In this document: piece by piece, positions 1 through 5,961 of the stretch
Position numbering within the stretch: position 1 is the first letter of the stretch
How the letters are laid out: each line of letters starts with the position of its first letter
Source: Anaerolinea sp.
Lineage (GTDB): Bacteria; Chloroflexota; Anaerolineae; Anaerolineales; Anaerolineaceae
Length of the DNA stretch: 10,320 nt
Assembly: GCA_013824385.1 (NCBI GenBank)
Contig: PNNU01000082.1
Coordinates: forward strand, 1 to 10,320
Direction of reading: 5' to 3'
Notes under the pieces: generated by a model
Seen by the model: the letters and a program-made list of their open reading frames with translations, nothing else
Told to the model about the DNA's origin: nothing
The model's database searches: none
Position numbers and translations under genes: made by a program

Positions 1-1102
1 TACCGGGTCGCAGCTGCCTTGCTTTCACGGATATTGTCTGCCCATCGAGTTTTGGTGCTGAGTCACCCATCATAGTTTCACCGCAGCGGAGATCTAATTG
101 AACCCCCTTCACTGAAGCGGAGAGATAGTTATGGCCTTGTGAAATAGCTTTGAGAATATCAGCAGCCGCTGGCGAACTGGTGTAAACATGGTTAACCGGA
201 TGTGCGAATCTGACGATATGCCAGATTTTGTGAAAATCGCTGCCGCCGACCAAGGGGATATTTCGACCCTCTTGCAGCGTTTTGTGCCACCAGGCAATCC
301 CGTCCATGTTCGCTTTACGCATAGGGCCGTTCCAAACTTCCACCAGGTCAAAGCAATCCTCACTTAGCCAGAGGTAAGGGCACAGGTTGTCTTTCGGGTG
401 ATTGACTGATACCAGTGCGCCTTTTTCTTTTGCTTTAGCAACCAGTGTCAACATTTCTTGTTCGCTGTTGGCGACGAAAGAGTTGTCGAAAGGCGCTTGA
501 ACACCAAAAAAATTCATGTGTCCAAGGTAGTGAGTCCATTCCACGGCGGGGATCATTGAGAGCCCGGGGACCACCGGCAGATTCAGGTTTTCACTATAGT
601 TGTTATGGTTCGATACGGCTATAAAATCGAGACCTTCTTTAAGAGCCATTTTGGCGAGTGTAAAAATATCGTGTTTTCCGTCAGAAGCCGTGGAATGCAT
701 GTGCAAATCGCCAACCAGCCACCGGGGGTGCAATGGGTTAAACGTGATTTCGTAATGCACCGGCAGACCGTCTTCAGGGATTTTATATGCTCCTACCAGA
801 ATGTGCCATTTCCCTGGTTTGATCTCAGTCATCAGGTAGCCGCTGGTCGCAGCATAGGGACCAACAAATACAGAGCTTCTCGCACTACCCGACCAACCCA
901 GAAAACGATCATCTGCATCCATCAAGCCAAGATCAACGATATTAACCCTGTTCGATTTGAGGCTTATCTTGCCCGATAAACGGTTATAGCAATAAGACAC
1001 CGTTATACGGTCAAAATTTTCATCTGGAACCTGAAAGGGGATGGTGTAATAGGTTCCCTCCGCAGTTTTCGGGATGGTGTGATTAATGACCAGATTATTC
1101 AT
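1..1102 (-). CDS. CehA/McbA-type PHP-domain metallohydrolase, 3' end cut by window edge
   Basis: I translated this frame by eye from the ATG at 1102 and it stays open for 367 codons to the window edge, so the C-terminus is missing. Residues 1-125 form a beta-rich N-terminal domain without a signal peptide. The PHP metal-binding fold follows: GDLHMH (H134, H136) then D141-G142, NHN around H166, E188 with H191 and H195, VNHP at 234-236, and GGSDFH at 286-291. These are the usual metal ligands of PHP phosphoesterases and amidohydrolase-like enzymes, so a cytoplasmic di- or trinuclear metal hydrolase is expected. The exact substrate of this subfamily (named after the carbaryl hydrolases CehA and McbA) is not predictable. 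The ATG overlaps the end of the upstream esterase gene by 8 bases, which suggests translational coupling. Being third in an operon with a sugar-type transporter, it probably acts on an imported ester or phosphoester or a breakdown product of it. Confidence 0.88.
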   Translation of the reverse strand, partial: MNNLVINHTIPKTAEGTYYTIPFQVPDENFDRITVSYCYNRLSGKISLKSNRVNIVDLGLMDADDRFLGWSGSARSSVFVGPYAATSGYLMTEIKPGKWHILVGAYKIPEDGLPVHYEITFNPLHPRWLVGDLHMHSTASDGKHDIFTLAKMALKEGLDFIAVSNHNNYSENLNLPVVPGLSMIPAVEWTHYLGHMNFFGVQAPFDNSFVANSEQEMLTLVAKAKEKGALVSVNHPKDNLCPYLWLSEDCFDLVEVWNGPMRKANMDGIAWWHKTLQEGRNIPLVGGSDFHKIWHIVRFAHPVNHVYTSSPAAADILKAISQGHNYLSASVKGVQLDLRCGETMMGDSAPKLDGQTISVKARQLRPG

Positions 1103-1859
1103 GGGTGTCGTTTGCCATCATCATGATGAAGTCTTCAATGTACCGATCCCATAAACGCCATTCATGGCCGCCATCTTCAAATATGCCTGTCGCATCCAAA
1201 CCCAGCGCTGAAGCCTTGGCATAAAAGGCCTGGCTTAAAGCAAACAGGTTATCTTGTTTGCCGCAGCGTACAATTATCTTTAACCCTTGCTGTTTGTTCT
1301 TGTCGAGCAAGTTAATTGGGTTAAGTGGGGTGGTGTCGATATGATCCAAGGCTGTCAACAAAAACGGAAATTCCTGCTTTTGCTCTTCAGTTACAAATTC
1401 CAGCATCATCTTAATATCCAATAGCCCTGAGAACAATCCAACTGCGGTAAAGCGTTCTGGATAAGTAAGTGCGATACGAGCGGCGCCCATGCCACCCATT
1501 GAGATACCCGCAATGTAATTGTTTTCTTTTTTACGTGAAAGCCCCAACACCAGTTTAAGATATTCGGGGATTTCGTTGGCAATATGTGAAAAGTAGTTTT
1601 GTCCATTGATGCCATCACAGTACATGCTGCGCCCTGCGCTTGGCATGACCACTACAGCACCTGTTTCCATTGCGTATAGTTCAACCTTGCTAAGGCGTAA
1701 ACACGCCGTGGCATCATCAGAAAGGCCGTGCAGCAGGGTGAGACATTTGCGTTGAGATACCGGCTGGGTGCCAATGCGAATGGAATCTGGCACAACCAGG
1801 GTGAGTAAAGTGCTCATTTTGAGTTCCCTGGAATAAAAATCCAATGTCATAATAGCCAT
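1095..1859 (-). CDS. Alpha/beta-hydrolase esterase, EstA (tributyrin esterase)/esterase-D-like
   Basis: The product has 254 residues, a normal length for the PF00756 putative-esterase family. It hydrolyses carboxylic esters, probably of short acyl chains, in the cytoplasm; no signal peptide or membrane segment is visible. The nucleophile elbow is GISMGG with S120. The likely acid is D203 in CGKQDN, and the base is H232 in GGHEW. The oxyanion-hole region is LLHG at 42-45. The early segment (MTLDFYSRELKMSTLLTLVV, residues 4-23) matches the first beta strands typical of EstA-like enzymes. This favours the start at 1859 over the internal ATG at 1817, and AAGGGAG at 1867-1873 lies 7 bases upstream of 1859. 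It sits 20 bases after the transporter gene and overlaps the PHP gene by 8 bases. In this context it may deacylate an imported glycoside or oligosaccharide, though S-formylglutathione hydrolase-like activity cannot be excluded by sequence alone. Confidence 0.9.
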   Translation of the reverse strand: MAIMTLDFYSRELKMSTLLTLVVPDSIRIGTQPVSQRKCLTLLHGLSDDATACLRLSKVELYAMETGAVVVMPSAGRSMYCDGINGQNYFSHIANEIPEYLKLVLGLSRKKENNYIAGISMGGMGAARIALTYPERFTAVGLFSGLLDIKMMLEFVTEEQKQEFPFLLTALDHIDTTPLNPINLLDKNKQQGLKIIVRCGKQDNLFALSQAFYAKASALGLDATGIFEDGGHEWRLWDRYIEDFIMMMANDTHE

Positions 1860-1879
1860 GTAACCACTCCCTTGTCCTT

Positions 1880-3211
1880 TTATGCTTCTTGTACTGCTCC
1901 AGGTGCAACTTCGCTGGTTGGTGTGTTTTCTTTAAAGTCCAGCAATAGTGATAGAAGGCAGCATACCACCATAATGATAAATGGGAAAATACTGATGAGG
2001 AATCGGGCTGCATCCGCTGGTTGCGGTCCTGGAACTTCTCCGCTTTGATATCCGTAAATACGTGACACCAAGAAAAATCCAATGGCTGCAAACAAGCCGC
2101 TGGTTTTATTGAGAATCCCGGTTAAGCTTGAAAATGTACCTTCGCGCTGAACCCCATAACGCGCTTTATCTTCATCCAGAATGCGAGCGGCAACGATATC
2201 CATGGTGACAGTAACACCGCCGTAACCAAAGCCTAACACGACTAATGCCAGCGTGCTGGCAACCAGAGTTTGAGTAAAAAATAGTGGAATTAGTGCTATC
2301 GCAACGACGAGCAGCGCGAGCCGCCATGTCTTCATCAAATGCAGTTTTTTAATGACTTGTACCCAGGCTATGATTGCCAACATGGCAACCACAATAACGG
2401 TTGCCAGCATAATGGTGGCAGCTGCACCTTCTGAATGCAGAACGTATTTTGAATAAAAAGATACTGATTGCTGTAATACTGCAAGCGCCGCGAAGAATGC
2501 GGCGTTGGTAAGGCCGTATAACCAGAATTTAGGGTTTTTTGCTATAGCCCATATGGATTTAAATAGATTGGGTTTAGGCAGTTGCTGCGCTTCGGGAGTC
2601 TCATGGCTGGTGAAGGTCATGTAAAGTATGACGGCCACTGCCATGATGCTATAGATAATTGCTGTAGTTTGGTAACCTATGGCTTTGGTGATCATCGGGG
2701 TGAGCGCAATACTGATGATCATGGCCAGCAGTTGAAAGACCTGGCGCAAAGCGTTCGTTTTGGCGCGTTCCTTCTCAGTTTTGAATAATTCAGGGAATAA
2801 TGCACCGTAGTTGGCATTGATGAGTGAATCGAGTGTTCCGGTAAAGATATACATCATTAATACATACCAAAACACTGAACCCTCGGCAAGTCCGGCCGGC
2901 ACACTAAAAAACATGATGAAACTCAGCGCCAACAATGGTGCGCCAATGACCAGCCAGGGACGCCGTCTGCCCCAGGGAGAACGTGTGCTGTCTGACAAAA
3001 AGCCATATATTGGATTGTCTATGGCATCCACGATGGTGTAGATTGCCAGGATCAGCGCGAATTGTTCTGTTGTAATAATTGAAAGTTTGTCTACATAAAA
3101 AATAAATGCGTATGTTTTAAACATGTTGATTGGAATGGAGGTACCGAACATGCCAATGGCATAATTAATTGGTTTTGTCGGGCGTGAGACTAATCTGGAT
3201 TTCATATTCAT
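1880..3211 (-). CDS. GPH/MelB-type MFS sugar:cation symporter
   Basis: The product is a polytopic inner-membrane protein of 443 residues with about twelve hydrophobic segments, the size and layout of the glycoside-pentoside-hexuronide family (MelB, XynP, UidB relatives). The first cytoplasmic loop holds DAIDNPIYGFLSD (62-74) followed by RSPWGRRRPW (77-86), the family signature. It should import a glycoside or oligosaccharide, usually with Na+ or H+. In helix II the family's usual D-x-x-x-D-P reads DAIDNP here, so N66 occupies the position of the second acidic residue and ion coupling is uncertain. An upstream in-frame ATG at 3280 exists. The start at 3211 is chosen because AAGGAG (3219-3224) lies 7 bases before it, and because the longer form would run across the candidate promoter. 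It is the first gene of the operon with the esterase and PHP genes. Confidence 0.9.
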   Translation of the reverse strand: MNMKSRLVSRPTKPINYAIGMFGTSIPINMFKTYAFIFYVDKLSIITTEQFALILAIYTIVDAIDNPIYGFLSDSTRSPWGRRRPWLVIGAPLLALSFIMFFSVPAGLAEGSVFWYVLMMYIFTGTLDSLINANYGALFPELFKTEKERAKTNALRQVFQLLAMIISIALTPMITKAIGYQTTAIIYSIMAVAVILYMTFTSHETPEAQQLPKPNLFKSIWAIAKNPKFWLYGLTNAAFFAALAVLQQSVSFYSKYVLHSEGAAATIMLATVIVVAMLAIIAWVQVIKKLHLMKTWRLALLVVAIALIPLFFTQTLVASTLALVVLGFGYGGVTVTMDIVAARILDEDKARYGVQREGTFSSLTGILNKTSGLFAAIGFFLVSRIYGYQSGEVPGPQPADAARFLISIFPFIIMVVCCLLSLLLDFKENTPTSEVAPGAVQEA

Positions 3212-3218
3212 CTTTTTG

Positions 3219-3224
3219 CTCCTT
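3219..3224 (-). promoter_or_regulatory. Ribosome binding site fixing the transporter start
   Basis: On the minus strand the sequence reads AAGGAG, a 6-base match to the anti-Shine-Dalgarno complement, 7 bases before the ATG at 3211. No comparable site precedes the upstream ATG at 3280. A second in-frame ATG at 3205 is less well spaced. Confidence 0.85.
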
Positions 3225-3256
3225 CCCAATATGGAATTTCTGATGACGCTTAAAAG

Positions 3257-3286
3257 AGTGTAGCATTCTGGCAATGGCAATGTCTA
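3257..3286 (-). promoter_or_regulatory. Candidate sigma70-type promoter of the transporter-esterase-PHP operon
   Basis: On the minus strand a -35-like TAGACA (3281-3286, 5 of 6 consensus) and a -10-like TACACT (3257-3262, 4 of 6) are separated by 18 bases. Transcription would begin near 3250, leaving a leader of about 39 bases that contains the strong ribosome binding site. The spacer carries a tandem ATTGCC ATTGCC (3270-3281). The palindromic TAACGGTTAC element overlaps the upstream edge of the -35 box. The match is by eye, and a somewhat different promoter placement is possible. Confidence 0.45.
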
Positions 3287-3294
3287 ACGGTTAC
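3285..3294. promoter_or_regulatory. Candidate operator 1, TAACGGTTAC
   Basis: The core TAAC-G-GTTA is a perfect 9-base palindrome. It overlaps the -35 box of the candidate transporter promoter. A second copy differing by one base in ten lies 69 bases away at 3354-3363, overlapping the candidate promoter of the divergent regulator. Two copies placed on two divergent promoters are what a shared operator would look like. The binding protein is not known; the AraC-type regulator next door is the first candidate, although AraC proteins more often use direct repeats. Confidence 0.4.
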
Positions 3295-3337
3295 TTAATA
3301 CAATGCGCGATTATTTTAAGATTTTTTCCAATTTTGA

Positions 3338-3366
3338 TTGAATGCGGACGTGGTAACTGTTACAAT
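3338..3366 (+). promoter_or_regulatory. Candidate sigma70-type promoter of the AraC-type regulator
   Basis: A -35-like TTGAAT (3338-3343, 4 of 6) and a -10-like TACAAT (3361-3366, 5 of 6) are exactly 17 bases apart. Transcription would start near 3373, about 19 bases before the ATG at 3392, with GGAG in between. This promoter overlaps the possible upstream TTG start at 3338 and so argues against it. The palindrome at 3353-3363 covers the spacer and part of the -10 box, which suggests autorepression. Confidence 0.45.
3353..3363. promoter_or_regulatory. Candidate operator 2, GTAAC-T-GTTAC palindrome
   Basis: This is a perfect 11-base inverted repeat with a single central base. Bases 3354-3363 match the element at 3285-3294 at nine of ten positions. 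It overlaps the -10 region of the candidate regulator promoter, the position expected for a repressor site. Confidence 0.4.
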
Positions 3367-3381
3367 GGTTAAAAATAAGCC

Positions 3382-3385
3382 GGAG
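3382..3385 (+). promoter_or_regulatory. Ribosome binding site fixing the AraC-type regulator start
   Basis: GGAG lies 6 bases before the ATG at 3392. Neither the upstream in-frame TTG (3338) nor the ATG at 3365 has a purine-rich site at suitable distance. Confidence 0.6.
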
Positions 3386-3391
3386 CGTGCA

Positions 3392-4285
3392 ATGGTGCCG
3401 ACTGCAAATACAGCAAACGATTCGGTTGTTTTAGTCGATTATCGTGCCAATAAAAACCTGTCCGAAATGCAGGTTTCATTCCATTGGTGGGATGCCGCTT
3501 ACACTTCGCTGCATTGCCATAACTATTGCGAATTTTTTATCATCACATCAGGATGCACTTATCACATTATAAATGGAGTGCGCGAATCTCTGAGTGAGAA
3601 CACACTTTACCTGATTCGCCCCAATGATGTACATCAGTTTTCTCCCATCGGAAATGAAAAATGTATTCATATCAACATATCCGCTATCCCCGGTCGTTTT
3701 GCTCAATCGTGCTCAGTGCTGGGCATATCATCTGAAGCGATGTTCAATGATAGTCAAAACGCCTTGTGTGTACAGTTAACTTCTGAAGAAAAGAACTATT
3801 TTATGAACCGGGCGCAACAGGTTCATTTTCTGGAGCATGATGAAATAGACCACACTACCTTGCAATTGACGATCAGCGAAATGTTGATCCAATGCATTGT
3901 GCTTATGCATAAAAAACGCACCATGAGGCACGATGGTTGTCCGCAGTGGCTGCGAAAAGTTCTCGAACAGATCCACACACCAGAATACATGGACTGTAAT
4001 GCAAATGATGTTTATCAACTTGCTGGCTATTCTGCACCGGTGGTTATCCAAAATTTTAAACGTTATACTGGAGACACCGTGAGGTCTTACCTAGTCAAGC
4101 TAAAAATGGATTGGGCTATGCAACTCTTTCTGACAACAAACATGTCTGTGCTTGAGGTTTCTGAAACGCTGGGCTATTCAAGCCTGAGCCATTTTGAAAA
4201 ACTGTTTTCACAATACACTGGCAAGTGTCCGCGGATATTTAAAGCACGGCAGGCTAAACCCCAAGGAGTTGTTTCTCGTAATTGA
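3392..4285 (+). CDS. AraC-family transcriptional regulator with cupin sensor domain
   Basis: From the ATG at 3392 the product has 297 residues, the usual AraC-family length. The N-terminal half is a cupin-type sensor (about residues 28-110): LHCHNYCEFF places paired histidines on the first strand, and RPNDVHQF gives the second cupin signature. The C-terminal 100 residues carry two helix-turn-helix units, one around DVYQLAGYSAPVVIQNFKRY and one around VLEVSETLGYSSLSHFEKLF, followed by the family's typical GKCPRIFK end. The cupin layout recalls sugar-responsive members such as ChbR. It is divergent from the transporter operon and so is probably its ligand-dependent regulator, likely sensing the imported compound or a product of the hydrolases. 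Two similar palindromes in the shared intergenic region suggest control of both directions. A longer form starting with TTG at 3338 is possible but overlaps the candidate promoter. Confidence 0.9.
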   Translation: MVPTANTANDSVVLVDYRANKNLSEMQVSFHWWDAAYTSLHCHNYCEFFIITSGCTYHIINGVRESLSENTLYLIRPNDVHQFSPIGNEKCIHINISAIPGRFAQSCSVLGISSEAMFNDSQNALCVQLTSEEKNYFMNRAQQVHFLEHDEIDHTTLQLTISEMLIQCIVLMHKKRTMRHDGCPQWLRKVLEQIHTPEYMDCNANDVYQLAGYSAPVVIQNFKRYTGDTVRSYLVKLKMDWAMQLFLTTNMSVLEVSETLGYSSLSHFEKLFSQYTGKCPRIFKARQAKPQGVVSRN

Positions 4286-4383
4286 TTATTTATTAGGCAG
4301 GGCGGCAAGATGTCTTTGCAAATTGGATTGTAATTCCTTCTCCAGGTATCCCAAAACATAAAACCGTCCCGTTCAAGTAATTA

Positions 4384-5889
4384 TTATTCTTGAACAGGAA
4401 CCATAATTTGGATATAGGTACGGTCTCCTTGATTGCTCATGACATAAATCATAACACTTCGGGAGTCTTTTTGAAAAGCCCACATAAGCATCTCTTGAGC
4501 AGACATCTCTGATGTACTAACAACCTCCCAATTTTGCTTCTTCATCTCCATTAGAAAGAAGTCTTCTACTACTTTCTTTTCATCGAATGTTGAATATGAA
4601 AACATCAAGGTTCCTTCTGCAGTTGTTGTAGTAACATCGCCATTGTTGGGGATGTAAACAGGGATATCTTCAGGAAGGTTTTTGATTGAGGTGATAGTTT
4701 GATAAGTTCCTTTGGCGACGTTGGTTGGTGTCGGTTCTGATTGTGCTCCAGTTGCGCCAAGTCCAATTTGTGTACCCTCTTGGTTATTATTTACAATTGT
4801 TTCCTGAGTAAAAGCTCCAACGTCCTGAGTTGTTTTGTTCAAACCAAGGAAACCGTTTTTCGAAACGCTCGAGATAAGTATGATGATCCAACCTACAGTA
4901 ATGAGCACACCTCCTGCTATCGCAAAGGGAATCCACTTTCGTTTTTGTGCCGGTTTAGTATTCACTGGCATCGGCATAGGGGCGATTTTGGGAGGCCTAT
5001 AAGCTACTTGGGTTACCCCTAACTCATCAGCAGTTGAAGGTGGGATTACAAATACAGTAGTTTTATCGTGTAATGCATTATTCATCGCGTCAATAAATTC
5101 ATGCATCGTTTGAAATCGTAAGGTTGGATCTTTTGCTAGTGCTTTAAAAATAACAGCTTCAATATTATCTGGGATATCTGTTACAAATATTCTTGGTCGA
5201 GGAAGGGGATCCTGAACCTGTTTGATTAGAATAGCAGCAGGAGTGTCCGCCTGGAATGGACAACGCGATGTGAGCAATTCGTACAAAACAATTCCGAGCG
5301 AGTAAATATCTGTACGTTCATCGGCTATCCCGTTCCATTGTTCGGGTGCCATATATGCAGGCGTACCAATCCCCAAACCAACACCGGTTAACTGAGTTTG
5401 CTCTCCACCAGTATCAAGTATTTTCGCAATACCAAAATCAGATAGAATGGGCTCGCCGGATTCACCAAACAAGACATTAGCTGGTTTGACGTCACGGTGG
5501 ATTATTTTTCTTTTATGAGCATAACTTAATGCTTCAGCGATTGGTAGAACTATCTTAATTGCTTTATCATAAGGCAAAGGCGAATGTGTAAATTGTTTGA
5601 GAGTGCCGTGTGCAATAAACGGCATCACCAAATAAGGCATACCATTTTCTTCACCATAATCCAACACTTTAAGAATATATGGATGATCTAGTTGGGCCAG
5701 GGCTTTAGCTTCACGTTGAAATCTTGACAAGAAATAGGGATCAACCTGGTTAGCCATGCGGATGACTTTTATTGCGACATAACGTTCGAGTGAGGAATCA
5801 AAGGCTTTGTAAACAGTTGCCATTCCGCCTTCCCCCAACTGTTCTACTATTTGATATTTTCCTAAAGTTCTACCAATCATTGCATCCAT
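4384..5889 (-). CDS. Membrane-anchored Hanks-type Ser/Thr protein kinase with small ectodomain
   Basis: The product has 501 residues. The cytoplasmic kinase domain spans about 12-270 with all core motifs: glycine loop GEGGMATVYKA (19-29), K41 in VAIK, the helix-C glutamate near E60, HRDVKPAN with D133 and N138, DFG at 151-153, APE at 181-183 and D194. It should therefore be active. The activation loop offers T160, T165, T168 and T176 as possible autophosphorylation sites. A proline- and lysine-rich linker leads to one transmembrane helix (about 319-341) and an extracytoplasmic region of 160 residues with no PASTA repeats. The start is the ATG at 5889, with GAGG at 5898-5901 eight bases upstream; the second ATG at 5880 is too far from it. 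It lies 72 bases behind the FHA gene on the same strand. The likely role is a sensor kinase whose phosphothreonines are read by the neighbouring FHA domains. Confidence 0.93.
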   Translation of the reverse strand: MDAMIGRTLGKYQIVEQLGEGGMATVYKAFDSSLERYVAIKVIRMANQVDPYFLSRFQREAKALAQLDHPYILKVLDYGEENGMPYLVMPFIAHGTLKQFTHSPLPYDKAIKIVLPIAEALSYAHKRKIIHRDVKPANVLFGESGEPILSDFGIAKILDTGGEQTQLTGVGLGIGTPAYMAPEQWNGIADERTDIYSLGIVLYELLTSRCPFQADTPAAILIKQVQDPLPRPRIFVTDIPDNIEAVIFKALAKDPTLRFQTMHEFIDAMNNALHDKTTVFVIPPSTADELGVTQVAYRPPKIAPMPMPVNTKPAQKRKWIPFAIAGGVLITVGWIIILISSVSKNGFLGLNKTTQDVGAFTQETIVNNNQEGTQIGLGATGAQSEPTPTNVAKGTYQTITSIKNLPEDIPVYIPNNGDVTTTTAEGTLMFSYSTFDEKKVVEDFFLMEMKKQNWEVVSTSEMSAQEMLMWAFQKDSRSVMIYVMSNQGDRTYIQIMVPVQE

Positions 5890-5929
5890 GTTTGAATCCT
5901 CAACTCGCTGTTTTTTTTACTTCATCTGA

Positions 5930-5956
5930 GTTATAGCCAATAAGGATAACAGTCAA
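5930..5956 (-). promoter_or_regulatory. Possible internal promoter for the kinase gene
   Basis: In the 72-base gap before the kinase, the minus strand shows TTGACT (5951-5956) and TATAAC (5930-5935). Each matches consensus at five of six positions, but they are only 15 bases apart, shorter than usual. An A8 tract follows at 5911-5918. If functional, the kinase would also be transcribed independently of essC and the FHA gene. Confidence 0.3.
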
Positions 5957-5961
5957 TGTAT

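Noticed and set aside
605..979. Plus-strand open frame of 124 codons opposite the left-edge gene
   Set aside because: It is antisense to the PHP metallohydrolase, whose translation shows full metal-site motifs; the plus-strand product has no recognisable features and no good ribosome binding site.
1717..2091. Minus-strand frame of 124 codons spanning the transporter-esterase junction
   Set aside because: It overlaps two well-supported genes in another frame and its product is rich in Trp, His and Cys, typical of a shadow frame.
3212..3280. Transporter start at 3280, adding 23 residues
   Set aside because: The ATG at 3211 has AAGGAG at ideal spacing and begins at the expected family N-terminus; the added residues would be encoded by the promoter region.
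3338..3391. TTG start at 3338 giving a 315-residue AraC-type protein
   Set aside because: No ribosome binding site precedes it, and the stretch holds a good 17-base-spaced promoter and a palindrome. The ATG at 3392 has GGAG at 6 bases and gives the usual family length.
4286..4383. Intrinsic terminator between the convergent AraC-type and kinase genes
   Set aside because: Only a weak imperfect hairpin (GCAAGA/TCTTTGC near 4305-4320) was found and no T-run follows it on either strand; not strong enough to annotate.
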